A stretch of 64,000 bases of DNA, from NCBI RefSeq assembly GCF_001942495.1, contig NZ_MKZS01000001.1, positions 6,703,029-6,767,028 of the forward strand, written 5' to 3'. The DNA is from Moorena bouillonii PNG (lineage in GTDB: Bacteria; Cyanobacteriota; Cyanobacteriia; Cyanobacteriales; Coleofasciculaceae). How positions within the stretch are numbered: the stretch's first letter is position 1; the number at the start of each line of letters is the position of its first letter. Shown one piece after another: positions 9,050 through 18,600 of this stretch. The notes under the pieces were generated by a model. The model made no database searches, had not been told where the DNA came from, and saw only the letters and a program-made list of their open reading frames with translations. The translations under genes and the position numbers were made by a program.

Positions 9050-9241
9050 ATGGAACTTAGTGGCTCATCTGCCAACTCTTCTGACCCTCACCCATATAGA
9101 TGGGCAGAAGTCTTGGGTACGGTAATTGCGCTGTTGACCTTAACATTACCTTTGTTGATCATCGCTTACTACTCTTCTTCAAATAACTACGTTAATGTTT
9201 TGCCACAAACCACCTACTCACCTACGAGATTAGAAGATTGA
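9050..9241 (+). CDS. small single-span membrane protein
   Basis: This 63-residue frame has an N-terminal polar part (SSANSSDPHPYRWAEV), one hydrophobic segment at about residues 22-42 (GTVIALLTLTLPLLIIAYYS) and a short polar tail. No family was recognised. The PYRWAEV stretch before the span and the serine/asparagine-rich ends look like a genuine small cyanobacterial membrane protein rather than random sequence. The ribosome binding site is weak. It stands alone, ~450 bp after the CoA-binding gene and ~580 bp before the kinase. Confidence 0.5.
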   Translation: MELSGSSANSSDPHPYRWAEVLGTVIALLTLTLPLLIIAYYSSSNNYVNVLPQTTYSPTRLED

Positions 9242-9817
9242 CATACAAGTTTTTTAGATAACCAAAGAAGGAAAAGTATGTGGGTGCGCTGATTTAAAAA
9301 CCTTCAATAGCTGAGGTTTAATAGAAAATCCCAGCGTCATGTCCCCTAGGGACTGGCGTAAGGGGGATTCTGTGAAATTTCAGCTTTATAGAAAGTTTGA
9401 GTTGAATGGTATACCACTTGCCTTGGCTCCTTGATGATAGTTAACAGCGGACAAGGAAAAGGAGAAAGGGGAATCAGAGGAGATTGGTGTCGTCTCTTTC
9501 ACCCAGGCTACCTCTTATCAAGCAAAGGGAAGGCAGACAAGGAAAAACCATCAACAATGAACAACAATGAACAATTACCAGTCTCCTTCGCTATAGGCTA
9601 GCTTAAGTAGATAGCCTTCACCCATAACCTTTCACTTTTCACTTTAACTAAATCTCTAGCTCAAAAAAACCTTTAATTTAAAGAGAATGAAAAAAATCTA
9701 ACTAGAAAATAAAAGAATTTGTAAAGTTGCGGAATTTACCGGTTTCTGGATTGAAAATTATGTCAATGTGCGTAAAGATTAATTTCGCCTAACTCCATCT
9801 TTGGGCGTATTCCCAAA
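9242..9817. other. intergenic, no gene seen
   Basis: A 576-bp stretch upstream of the large kinase. It contains a direct repeat around 9555-9572 (AACAATGAACAACAATGAAC) and an AT-rich segment at 9655-9725. No convincing ORF, hairpin terminator or RNA gene was found. Confidence 0.4.
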
Positions 9818-12800
9818 ATGATTTTCATTGCAAAAGGATTCTGGCAACACTCAACCAATGTAGGTTTAGTGACTTTGGTTTACCTTGGGCTGGCAAACTT
9901 AGTCCATGGATTGATTGCAGGTAATACATTAGTACCACCAGTTTGGTCTCCCGCAGGATTTACCCAAGTAACCGTATTACTAATAAGGGAGAATCTTTGG
10001 TGGTTAACCGAACACCAAGGAGTTTTGCCATCGGTTTCTTGGGAACAATTTTTCTCGACTGTGTCGCCTCAGAGGTTCTGGCCAGTTTCTGGGATAACTG
10101 CTTTAGGGTATATCTTGTCAGTATTGCTCTCGATAGGATTAGCACGGTTGTGGCAGCTTCGTCCTTCCCTAGAACGGCGACGAGATGTATTGGGGTTCCT
10201 AGGGGTGTCGATGCTTGCCACACTAATCGCTCCGACTGTCACTCTAACTAACTTACACCTGAGTGGTGAATTTGATGGTAGGAATTTCGGCGGGATGTGG
10301 TGGCAATGGTGGTTAGGGGACTTAATGGTGGTTTTAGTCGTAGTACCAGTGTTTTTAGTGTGGTGCTACCTAGTGAAGGAGTTGAAGGTTGGCAAGTTGT
10401 TCGCGTTCGCGAAGCTTGGCCAATTGGCCAAGGTTGAGAAAGTTGAAGAGTCAAGCCAAACTAACCTGCAACTGTCTAACCAACAACCGTCAACCCCTCA
10501 AGCAAGCATAAAGATAAAACAATTTATTTTGGCAGCTATCTGGCTGATTTCACTCTTGACAGTCAGTTGGGGAGTGTTTGGGTCGGACATTGGGCCAAAA
10601 ATGGCAACCTATCCCCTCGCCTGCTTGATATTTCCCTGGCTGATTTGGGCTGCCCTCCAATTTGGTCAACGCCTGACCACCCTAGGCTGCTTGATGGTAT
10701 CGAGCATTGCCATTGTAGGAACCAGTTTGGGTACCGGACCGTTTCTTGCCAGCACCGGGAACTTGAGCGAAGCAGTTCCCCTACTACAGGTTTTTATGAT
10801 ACTGATGGCGACAATCCCTTTATTCTTGGCAGCGACTACATCAGAACTAAACGCGGCGGCAAAATTGTTGCGCTTAAGCGAAGCCAAATACCGCAGCATC
10901 TTCGAGAATGCGATGGAGGGCATTTGTCAGACCACACCTGACGGACACTATATCAGTGCTAACCCGGCACTAGCGAGAATATATGGCTATCAATCATCGG
11001 CAGAACTCGTAGCAAGTGTCACCGATATTGCCCACCAACTTTATGTTGATCCTCAACGACGGGCAGATTTGCTTCTACAGCTACAGGAAGATCTTGTTGT
11101 TTCAGGGTTTGAAGCACAGATTTATCAAAAAGATGGTACTATAATCTGGATCTCCAAGAATGTGCGGGCGATCCATGATAGTAGTAACTTTCTACTCTAC
11201 TACGAAGCTACAGTAGAGGATATCACAGAGCGTAAGCAAGCTCAAGAGGCACTCCGTCAGCAGAATGAACAGCTGGAACATCAATTTCAAGAGCGAACAG
11301 CTACCCTGAGGCAGCTCAATCGACAATTAATCGCGGAGGTTCTTGAACACAAGCGCATTGAGGATGCGCTTAGGGAGAGTGAGGAACGGTTTGCTCTGGC
11401 TATTCAATCCAACACCAACGGACTCTTTGAAATCAACCTGAAAACCTATGATCATTACTACTCGCCCCAATTTCTCAGCCTGATTGGCTACCCATTGGAT
11501 CAAGATAGACCGACCATTAATGAATTACTGGCACTGATTCATCTTGAGGATATTGATGAGGTGAAAGCCATCCTAGATAACCTATTGGCTGGACGAAGTT
11601 CTCAGCGATGCAGCGCGGTCTTGGGGAGGCAGCGCGGTCTTGGGGGTTCCCCCCATGAGCGACTGCCGTGGGTTTCCCCCATGAGCGACTGCATCAAGAA
11701 GTGGAAACACAAGTTTCGTCTGCTGCGCACAGATGGCTCAATTTCCTGGATTCTCTCGACTGGCCTGGTGATCAAAGATCATAACGGTGAAGTGGTTCGT
11801 CTAGTTGGTACCTTTACTGACATTACTGATAGCCAGAGAGTTAAAGCCTTGTTAGCTGGACAAAATCGTATCCTGGAAATGATTACCCAGTGGGAGAAGT
11901 TGCCAGATGTACTAGACCGACTAGCTCGGTTGATTGAGGAGCAATTGCCCAAGATTAGGTGTGCTTTCTTGCTGGTGGACAAAAATGGGGTTAATCTGCA
12001 TCATACTGCCGCCCCCAGCCTTCCAGAATCCTACATTCAGGCAATTGATGGTATGGTGATTGGTCCATATATGGCTTGCTGTGGCACTGCCGCCTATTGG
12101 CGAGAACCGGTCATGGTTAAGGATATTGCTACTCATCCCCTGTGTGGAAATATAAGGGATTTGGCACTCTCCCACAATCTCAGAGGGTGTTGGTCTATCC
12201 CCATTTTGTCCACTGAAGGGACGGTGCTAGGCACCTTCTCAACATACTACACTGAACCTCATACCCCAAACCGCGAAGAGCAACAACTGGCGGATAAGGC
12301 CACCCAACTCGCTAGAATTGCCATTGAGCGCTCTGTGGCACAGGAGGATGTACTCCGTACAAATGCCATGCTCAAAGCACAACAAGAAGCTGCCATTGAT
12401 GGAATTTTAGTGGTTGATGAAAATTTTAGGGTGGTTTCCTACAACCACCGTTTCTGTGACTTGTGGCAGACTCCAGAACAGTTGTTTCAAGCCAATGATA
12501 TTAAAGAATTGCTCAAGCAGCTGAGTTCTCAACTGAAGCATCCCGAAGAATTTCTGGCTCAGGTGGACTATCTCCAGGCTCATCCCAAAACAACGAACTA
12601 CGATGAACTGTTAATGAAGGATGAGCGTATTTTTGACTTTTATTCAGCACCAGTGCTTACCAGTGGTGGGGATTACTATGGTAGAATCTTCTGCAACCGA
12701 GATATCACTGAACGTAAGCTATCAGAGGCAAAACTACGGCAGGCGGAACAGAAGTATCGCAAGTTAGTTGAGTCAGCTGGTGATGCTATTTTGATGGCAG

Positions 12801-14305
12801 ATGCGGAAACCGGAATCATCCTGGAAGCCAATCAGATGGCGGAACAGATGCTCGGTCGTGGCAGAGATGAAATTATTGGGTTGCATCAGAGTCAGATTAT
12901 TCCACGAGAACGATTCAAAGCCTACTCCCAAATTTTCCAGCAACATGTGGAGGCAGGGGGTGTATTTCAAGTAGAACTGGAATTACTGCATCAAGTTGGT
13001 ACAACCGTGCCTGTAGAAGTTAGTGCGACTACTTTGGAGCTGCAAGGCAAGACAGTTGTGCAGGGAATTTTTCGAGACATTAGCGATCGCAAACAGGCAG
13101 AACAGGCGTTGAAGCAGGCTAAAGTTGACGCGGAAGTAGCCAATCGGGCTAAAAGTGAATTTTTAGCCAACATGAGCCATGAATTACGTACCCCCCTTAA
13201 CGGCATTTTAGGTTATGCCCAAATCCTCCAAGAGGAACCCAATCTGAGCGCTACGCACAAAGAGCAGCTCAGTATTATTCAGCAAAGTGGTCAGCATCTG
13301 TTAACCCTACTCAATGACATCCTGGATCTATCAAAAATCGAAGCCAGAAAAATGGAACTTGATGTCAGAGATTTTCAGTTTCCCAAGTTTCTCGAAGGTA
13401 TTGTGGAAATTGTGGTGATCAGTGCTAAACAAAAAAACATTTCATTCCGTTACGAATTCCTTTCGCCTCTGCCTGAATTTGTCAAGGGTGATGAAATAAG
13501 ACTGCGACAAGTTCTGATGAACCTTTTGGGAAATGCTGTCAAATTTACAGATACTGGTGAGGTAACGTTTAAAGTTGGTTATTTGGGGTGTTCAGAGTTG
13601 AACGTTGATCGGTTGAACCTTGTTCGCGTTAGCGCAGGGTCGGCCGAAGGCCACGCTTTCGCCGTAGGCGACGCTGAAGCGTGGCCGAAAGGCCAAGGTT
13701 GTCAAGACAACCTACCCTACGGTAACGCCCAAGGCGAACAACCTAAAAACCGTCAAGCTTTAACCGAAAAGCAAGGTACTCAAAAAATGCGCTTTGTGAT
13801 AGCAGACACTGGCATTGGTATCCCACCAAAACAACTAGCAGAAATATTTTTGCCATTCCATCAAGTGGGCAATACTGACCGTCAGGTTAATGGTACAGGC
13901 TTAGGATTATCGATTAGTAAACGTTTAGCCGAATTAATGGGTAGTCAATTAAATGTGAAAAGCACTGTCGGTCAAGGTAGTATTTTTTGGCTAGATTTAG
14001 ATTTACCAGACGTTTCCGATGAACAACAAGGAGGACAAGGAATTGTAGAATCCACTAAGGAAGAGAAAGCTGAAGACGTTATGCCTGTAGCTCCATCGCC
14101 AGATAAAATCTCCGTTCTGTATGAACTAGCAATTATGGGTGATATTCGAGGCATCCAAGAGGAAGCTAATTTGATTGAACAGTTGGATGATAAATTCATC
14201 CCCTTTGCTCAAAAGTTGCGTCAATTATCAAAAGGCTTTCAAGAACGACAAATACTGGAATTTGTGGGGAAGTATATGGATAACAAATACCGCGAAGCTC
14301 CTTGA
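9818..14305 (+). CDS. MASE1-PAS-PAS-GAF-PAS-PAS hybrid-type sensor histidine kinase (no receiver)
   Basis: This is a 1495-residue membrane sensor kinase. Residues 1-350 are a MASE1-like block of hydrophobic segments (PPVWSPAGFTQ near the start). PAS 1 is ~355-470 (YRSIFENAMEGICQTTPDG). A coiled coil leads to PAS 2 (~522-660), a GAF domain (~672-825) and PAS 3 and 4 (~845-1095). The HisKA box has His1121 in NMSHELRTPLNG, and the ATPase shows N (NLLGNAVKF), G1 (ADTGIGIP) and G2 (GTGLGLS) boxes. Palindromic repeats are translated in frame at about residues 194-206, 597-627 and 1268-1309. It ends without a receiver; a REC-containing cyclase gene follows 490 bp downstream on the same strand and is a plausible partner. 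Confidence 0.9.
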   Translation: MIFIAKGFWQHSTNVGLVTLVYLGLANLVHGLIAGNTLVPPVWSPAGFTQVTVLLIRENLWWLTEHQGVLPSVSWEQFFSTVSPQRFWPVSGITALGYILSVLLSIGLARLWQLRPSLERRRDVLGFLGVSMLATLIAPTVTLTNLHLSGEFDGRNFGGMWWQWWLGDLMVVLVVVPVFLVWCYLVKELKVGKLFAFAKLGQLAKVEKVEESSQTNLQLSNQQPSTPQASIKIKQFILAAIWLISLLTVSWGVFGSDIGPKMATYPLACLIFPWLIWAALQFGQRLTTLGCLMVSSIAIVGTSLGTGPFLASTGNLSEAVPLLQVFMILMATIPLFLAATTSELNAAAKLLRLSEAKYRSIFENAMEGICQTTPDGHYISANPALARIYGYQSSAELVASVTDIAHQLYVDPQRRADLLLQLQEDLVVSGFEAQIYQKDGTIIWISKNVRAIHDSSNFLLYYEATVEDITERKQAQEALRQQNEQLEHQFQERTATLRQLNRQLIAEVLEHKRIEDALRESEERFALAIQSNTNGLFEINLKTYDHYYSPQFLSLIGYPLDQDRPTINELLALIHLEDIDEVKAILDNLLAGRSSQRCSAVLGRQRGLGGSPHERLPWVSPMSDCIKKWKHKFRLLRTDGSISWILSTGLVIKDHNGEVVRLVGTFTDITDSQRVKALLAGQNRILEMITQWEKLPDVLDRLARLIEEQLPKIRCAFLLVDKNGVNLHHTAAPSLPESYIQAIDGMVIGPYMACCGTAAYWREPVMVKDIATHPLCGNIRDLALSHNLRGCWSIPILSTEGTVLGTFSTYYTEPHTPNREEQQLADKATQLARIAIERSVAQEDVLRTNAMLKAQQEAAIDGILVVDENFRVVSYNHRFCDLWQTPEQLFQANDIKELLKQLSSQLKHPEEFLAQVDYLQAHPKTTNYDELLMKDERIFDFYSAPVLTSGGDYYGRIFCNRDITERKLSEAKLRQAEQKYRKLVESAGDAILMADAETGIILEANQMAEQMLGRGRDEIIGLHQSQIIPRERFKAYSQIFQQHVEAGGVFQVELELLHQVGTTVPVEVSATTLELQGKTVVQGIFRDISDRKQAEQALKQAKVDAEVANRAKSEFLANMSHELRTPLNGILGYAQILQEEPNLSATHKEQLSIIQQSGQHLLTLLNDILDLSKIEARKMELDVRDFQFPKFLEGIVEIVVISAKQKNISFRYEFLSPLPEFVKGDEIRLRQVLMNLLGNAVKFTDTGEVTFKVGYLGCSELNVDRLNLVRVSAGSAEGHAFAVGDAEAWPKGQGCQDNLPYGNAQGEQPKNRQALTEKQGTQKMRFVIADTGIGIPPKQLAEIFLPFHQVGNTDRQVNGTGLGLSISKRLAELMGSQLNVKSTVGQGSIFWLDLDLPDVSDEQQGGQGIVESTKEEKAEDVMPVAPSPDKISVLYELAIMGDIRGIQEEANLIEQLDDKFIPFAQKLRQLSKGFQERQILEFVGKYMDNKYREAP
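10398..10435. repeat. family A palindromic repeat inside the kinase gene
   Basis: GTTCGCGTTCGCGAAGC followed by TTGGCCAATTGGCCAA, in frame in a loop between membrane segments of the MASE1 block. It encodes FAFAKLGQLAKVE, unlike the surrounding hydrophobic sequence. Confidence 0.6.
11607..11696. repeat. nested double family B repeat inside the kinase gene
   Basis: GCAGCGCGGTCTTGGGG occurs twice, and so does CCCCCATGAGCGACTGC, arranged left-left-right-right. This looks like one copy inserted into another. The segment is in frame and sits in the PAS 2 loop between AILDNLLAGR and HKFRLLRTDG, the variable loop of PAS domains. Confidence 0.8.
13621..13743. repeat. family A repeat cluster inside the kinase ATPase domain
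   Basis: TTCGCGTTAGCG, GGCCGAAGGCCACGC, GCGTGGCCGAAAGGCC and a CAAGGTTGTC / GACAACCT pair lie in tandem and in frame. They encode about 41 Gly/Ala-rich residues between the N box strand (EVTFKVGYLG) and the G1 box, where ATPase domains tolerate insertions. Confidence 0.75.
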
Positions 14306-14788
14306 AAATAAAAGATTTACAAAAAACTGATAAAGTTAGGGAAAATAAATTACATAGTCTTTAAAAAAAATAGATATTTAAATTAGTATTTAAACCAGGA
14401 AGAAGTTATTATATTTTTAAGGTTTATTGTTTAAGGTTTATTTTGATTAAATGGCAATATATTTTGTGAAATGATACTCACGGGGTGACAACAAAGCTCA
14501 AACCTAGATAGGTGGCACGGTTAATGGTTTTAGGTATTGGGTAAAATGAGCGCATCGGTGTCATTTGTATTTCCCAGCAATTGAAGCAATTTTCACGCAT
14601 ACTTCGTCAATGATAGTTTTAATCAATCCATCCCGCTTGACAATTTTACCATTAACCTAACCCCTGTAACCTAACCCCTGTAAGATTTTCAATTAGCTTG
14701 TCACCCCCTGAGGAAATGATAAGAACCGATTGTTTTGAATTTTATTAATTAGCCATTGATTAGCGACAAACCCCAATAACGAGTTCAT
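14306..14788. other. intergenic, AT-rich with a short tandem repeat
   Basis: CCTAACCCCTGTAA is repeated at about 14656-14685. GGGGTGACAA (14482-14491) and TTGTCACCCC (14698-14707) form a 10-bp inverted pair 226 bp apart, which may be a decayed element or chance. No gene seen. Confidence 0.4.
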
Positions 14789-14794
14789 GTGATT

Positions 14795-16345
14795 ATGAAT
14801 ATTTCCTCAGTAACTCAAACTAATCATCATTCCTCTTCCAGGACAATCCCCCTAACTGAGAGCTATAACAAAATTGGCTATAAAGGTGTAATTGTGATTG
14901 TTGATGATAGTCCGACTAATTTAGGGGTGATGTTTGAGTTGTTGAGCAATTCTGGCTTCAAAGTCTTAGTCGCTCAAGATGGCTATAGTGCGCTCCAGAA
15001 AGTTAACTATGCTCAACCGGATCTAATCTTACTGGATATTATGATGCCCGGAATTGATGGGTTTGAAACTTGCCGTCGCTTGAAAGCTCAAGAGTCAACT
15101 AGAGACATCCCAGTTATTTTTATGACCGCTCGTACTGATACTCTCGACAAAGTTAAAGGTTTCAGGCTCGGTGCAGTAGATTATCTCACTAAACCAGTGC
15201 AGCACGAAGAAGTAAGAGCGAGAGTAAACACTCACTTGAAACTCGGGCGTTTACAAAAGCAACTACAAGCACAAAATTTTCAGCTGCAACAGGAAATTAA
15301 GCAGAAACAAGAAGCTGAGCATAAATATCGCAGTATCTTTGAAAATGCCACTGAAGGCATTTTTCAAGTTACACCAGAAGGACAATTTATTACCGCTAAT
15401 CCAGCACTCGCACGTATTTTGGGCTATCAGTCGCCAAAAGAACTGATTAATCAAGTCACGGATATTGGTCAACAACTCTACCTTGCACCGATGCGTCGTG
15501 ACGATATATTAGCCCTAATCCACAAAGAAGAAACGTTATCAGAGGTTGAGTCCGAGGTCTATCGGAAAGATGGTATAGTAATTTGGATTTCGGAAAATAT
15601 ACGAGCAGTCAGAGACAATTTTGGTGATTTACTCTACTACGAAGGCACACTTAGCGACATTACAGAGCGCAAAAAAGCTGAAGATGAACTTCGTCGTGCC
15701 CGAACCGAAGCTGAGCTTTTGCTGCTTAATATTTTGCCCCAACCGGTCGCAGAACAGTTAAAAAAAGGAGAACGTACTCTGGCAGAAAGTTTTGAAGATG
15801 TAACTGTTTTGTTTGCTGATTTAGTTGACTTTACCAAACTCTCAACCCAAACCTCTCCCACCGAACTGGTCGAAATTCTCAATGTAATTTTTTCAGAGTT
15901 TGACCAACTAGCTGAGGAGCATGGTGTCGAAAAAATTAAGACGATTGGTGATGCTTATATGGCTGTTGCCGGTCTGCCAAAAGCCTGCAAGTATCATGCG
16001 GATGCGATCGCTAAAATGGCATTGGATATGCAAAAATTAATTGCCCAGTACAATGCTCAAACGAATCACAATTTCCGTCTCAGGATTGGCATCAACAGTG
16101 GACCAGTGGTGGCTGGGGTAATTGGAATCAAAAAATTCAGCTATGATTTGTGGGGTGATACCGTAAATATGGCTAGCCGTATGGAATCTCAGGGTATACC
16201 AGGTGGCATTCAGGTTACAGTTACTACCTATGAGAAATTAAAAGATAAGTACCGGTTTGAGCAACGGCAACCGTTTGAAGTCAAAGGAAAAGGGAAAATG
16301 ACTACTTATCTGCTCACAGGTCCATTAGCAATGGGTAATGGGTAA
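14795..16345 (+). CDS. response regulator with PAS and class III adenylate cyclase domains
   Basis: This ~516-residue protein starts at ATG 14795; a GTG two codons earlier is also possible. The receiver spans ~30-150, with the phospho-acceptor Asp81 in LLDIMMPG and Lys in YLTKP. A coiled linker leads to a PAS domain (~175-295), close in sequence to PAS 1 of the upstream kinase (YRSIFENATEGIFQ). The class III cyclase domain (~320-510) has both metal aspartates (LFADLVDFTKLS, TIGDAYMAV) and the ATP-selecting pair Lys in KIKTIGD and Asp in YDLWGDTVN. It should therefore make cAMP rather than cGMP. The architecture matches CyaC-like cyanobacterial cyclases. The kinase just upstream is the likely phosphodonor (inference). 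Confidence 0.92.
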   Translation: MNISSVTQTNHHSSSRTIPLTESYNKIGYKGVIVIVDDSPTNLGVMFELLSNSGFKVLVAQDGYSALQKVNYAQPDLILLDIMMPGIDGFETCRRLKAQESTRDIPVIFMTARTDTLDKVKGFRLGAVDYLTKPVQHEEVRARVNTHLKLGRLQKQLQAQNFQLQQEIKQKQEAEHKYRSIFENATEGIFQVTPEGQFITANPALARILGYQSPKELINQVTDIGQQLYLAPMRRDDILALIHKEETLSEVESEVYRKDGIVIWISENIRAVRDNFGDLLYYEGTLSDITERKKAEDELRRARTEAELLLLNILPQPVAEQLKKGERTLAESFEDVTVLFADLVDFTKLSTQTSPTELVEILNVIFSEFDQLAEEHGVEKIKTIGDAYMAVAGLPKACKYHADAIAKMALDMQKLIAQYNAQTNHNFRLRIGINSGPVVAGVIGIKKFSYDLWGDTVNMASRMESQGIPGGIQVTVTTYEKLKDKYRFEQRQPFEVKGKGKMTTYLLTGPLAMGNG

Positions 16346-16368
16346 TGGGTAATGGGTAATGGGTAATG
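16332..16368. repeat. GGTAATG tandem heptamer
   Basis: About five uninterrupted 7-bp units (GGTAATG) span the stop codon of the cyclase gene. The stop itself lies inside the array, so changes in copy number could extend the protein by a few residues. Confidence 0.8.
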
Positions 16369-16659
16369 GATAATTGACCTAACTATACTTGATACCAAGT
16401 TGCGATCAAACGTACAACTTTCTCTTCCGCCAATCTCTTTATTTCCCTATCTCCCTATCTCCCCATGTCCCCATCTCCCTATCCAAGCAATCTACTCTCT
16501 TTGAATGCAACTCGGTATGACTTGACCCTTGACGGATTTCTTTAGTTCAGCAGTTCAGCAGTTTAGCAACAGCGTAAATTAAACTAACCCATGGAAAAAG
16601 GACCCAGAGTGAGCAACCTGTGCTACTATCTGGGAAAATCCTCCTAGCTGAGATCACCA
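16369..16659. other. intergenic with CTCCCTATCTCCC-like repeats
   Basis: About 16436-16485 carries repeated CCCTATCTCCC and CCCCATGTCCCC words on the plus strand. A second short direct repeat (CAGCAGTT) lies near 16550. No gene or RNA was seen. Confidence 0.4.
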
Positions 16660-17157
16660 ATGGGTAAGGTTCTGGTGTTAAACGCCTCCTATGAGCCGCT
16701 CAACATCACCAACTGGCGACGGGCAGTTGTCTTGTTGATCAAGGGTAAGGCAGAGCGTATCGAACATAACGGCAAATACGTTTACGCAGATTTTCCACTG
16801 CCTACAGTGATTAGACTGCGCCATTACGTCCGGGTACCCTACAAAGATATTCCCCTTACCCGTCGTAACATCCTGCACCGTGATGGTCACTCTTGTCAAT
16901 ACTGCGGTTACAGTGGCGATGACTTAACGTTAGATCATGTGATTCCTCGTTCTCGCCATGGAGGTGAGTCCTGGGAAAATATTGTTACAGCTTGCGTGCG
17001 CTGCAACGTCAAAAAAGGGAATCGCACCCCTAAAGAAGCCAACATGATGTTGCAAACCCAACCCCGGAGACCTTATAGTAGTCTCCACTTTGAAATTGCT
17101 AAACACTTAAAAACTGGACGGCATCAGGAGTGGCGGAAGTATGTGATTGGTGCCTAG
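16660..17157 (+). CDS. HNH endonuclease family protein
   Basis: This 165-residue protein begins MGKVLVLNASYEPLNITNWR. The HNH fold lies at ~75-120: CQYCG ... LTLDHVIPRSRHGG ... NIVTACVRCNVKKGNRTP. It therefore has the two CxxC zinc pairs and the DH of the HNH core. The family is widely conserved as a stand-alone gene in cyanobacteria and other bacteria, with no firmly established cellular role. The start is well placed, with no better upstream ATG. No methylase or mobile gene lies beside it, so a restriction role is not indicated. Confidence 0.9.
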   Translation: MGKVLVLNASYEPLNITNWRRAVVLLIKGKAERIEHNGKYVYADFPLPTVIRLRHYVRVPYKDIPLTRRNILHRDGHSCQYCGYSGDDLTLDHVIPRSRHGGESWENIVTACVRCNVKKGNRTPKEANMMLQTQPRRPYSSLHFEIAKHLKTGRHQEWRKYVIGA

Positions 17158-17199
17158 TATACTAACTCATGTCACGACTAATCAAGCCAAAAGGGGATT

Positions 17200-17270
17200 A
17201 ACCAATGGCTAATGACTAATGGCCAATGGCTAATCACCAATGGCTAATGACTAATGACTAATAACTAATG
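17200..17270. repeat. AATGACTAATGGC-type tandem repeat
   Basis: Degenerate 9-10-bp units (ATGGCTAATG, ATGACTAATG) run directly into the start codon of the next gene, which makes that start uncertain. Similar arrays precede the genes at 41541 and 52422. Confidence 0.75.
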
Positions 17271-18518
17271 ACTAACAATTTACTTAACAGTGGTGCGTCT
17301 AGCTTAGATTCAGAACAGGTTGATGCTCAAGGGCAACTGTCATCTACTCAAGATGTAAATCCTTCGGAGGGAAATTCCCAAACAAAAAGGCGGCAGTCGG
17401 CTACATCAGGTTCAAAAGTACATTCAAAAGTACAACAGTTGCAGGAGACTCTAGAGCGTCATCAACATGAGCGGCAACTGATTATCCTACAAGATTTCCC
17501 TGACCCAGATGCTCTCTCTAGCGCTTGGGCTTACCAGCTGATTGCCGAGCAGTATAATATCCAATGCGATATTGTCTATGCTGGTACCCTCTCTCACCAG
17601 GAAAACATTGCCCTGGTTAAGCTGACTGGTTTACCAGCCAAACGCTGGAGTGTGGAGACGACAAAAAATCAAGATTTATCGGTGTATCAGGGCTATGTGC
17701 TGATTGATAATCAGGGTACAACCACCCAGCTATTACCGATTGTTACCGAGGCGAATATTCCTCTAATTGCAATATTTGATCATCACAGTAGTCAAGGGGA
17801 GTTGAAAGCAGAATTTATTGACCTTCGTCCTCAAGCAAGAGCCACCGCGACGCTATTAACCCATTACCTTCAGGCTGGGTTACTACAGCTTGATAGTAGC
17901 ATTAGTGAACATATCAAATGTGCGACAGCTTTGATGCATGGTCTGCGCTCTGATACTAATATGCTGATGCAGGCTCAGGAAGAGGATTTCTTGGCAGCTG
18001 GATATCTCAGCCGCTTCTATGACACTCAACTCCTTAACGCTATACTCAAGACATCTCGATCTCGTCGAGTGATGGATGTTATTGAGCGATCGCTTAAATA
18101 TCGCATTGTCCAAGATAACTTCTCTATGGCTGGTGTCGGCTATCTTCGCTATGAAGACCGGGATGCTATTCCCCAAGCTGCTGACTTTTTAGTCACTGAA
18201 GAAAATGTTCACACTGCTGTGGTTTATGGGATTGTTTACGATGAAGACCAAGAATTAGAAGTGGTGATTGGTTCCTTGAGAACCAATAAGTTAACCCTCG
18301 ACCCTGATGAATTTATCAAAGAAGCTTTCGGTCAAGACAGTCATGGGCGTTTCTTTGGTGGTGGACGCATGATGGCTGGTGGCTTTGAAATTCCGACGGG
18401 ATTCTTGAGTAGTTTTAATGACAAATCGGAGTATGCCAAGCTCAAGTGGGAAGTGTTTGATACCCAAGTCAAGCAAAAACTACTGCGGTTAGTTAATCCC
18501 CAGGATACGGTTATCTAA
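17268..18518 (+). CDS. DHH family phosphoesterase (NrnA-like)
   Basis: This 416-residue protein has a low-complexity N-terminal ~60 residues rich in Ser/Gln, then a DHH domain. Metal motifs are DFPDPDALSSAW (~83-94, the D-x-D of motif I), LIDNQG (motif II) and FDHHSSQG (motif III, ~166-172). A C-terminal DHHA1-like domain ends with HGRFFGGGRMMAGGFEIP. The family includes oligoribonucleases and pAp phosphatases (NrnA), so breakdown of short RNA or pAp or cyclic dinucleotides is likely. The precise substrate cannot be told from sequence. The start lies inside an ATGACTAAT repeat, so translation may begin further in. Confidence 0.88.
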   Translation: MTNNLLNSGASSLDSEQVDAQGQLSSTQDVNPSEGNSQTKRRQSATSGSKVHSKVQQLQETLERHQHERQLIILQDFPDPDALSSAWAYQLIAEQYNIQCDIVYAGTLSHQENIALVKLTGLPAKRWSVETTKNQDLSVYQGYVLIDNQGTTTQLLPIVTEANIPLIAIFDHHSSQGELKAEFIDLRPQARATATLLTHYLQAGLLQLDSSISEHIKCATALMHGLRSDTNMLMQAQEEDFLAAGYLSRFYDTQLLNAILKTSRSRRVMDVIERSLKYRIVQDNFSMAGVGYLRYEDRDAIPQAADFLVTEENVHTAVVYGIVYDEDQELEVVIGSLRTNKLTLDPDEFIKEAFGQDSHGRFFGGGRMMAGGFEIPTGFLSSFNDKSEYAKLKWEVFDTQVKQKLLRLVNPQDTVI

Positions 18519-18600
18519 AACTAAGTAATACCAACTGATGAACTCAGGAGTGTTTTCAGTGAGCGCGATCGCATTTTAAGCGAATCTCAAGAATCAGCCC

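Noticed and set aside
14482..14707. GGGGTGACAA / TTGTCACCCC inverted pair as a further MITE
   Set aside because: Only 10 bp, 226 bp apart, and no second copy was seen in the window.
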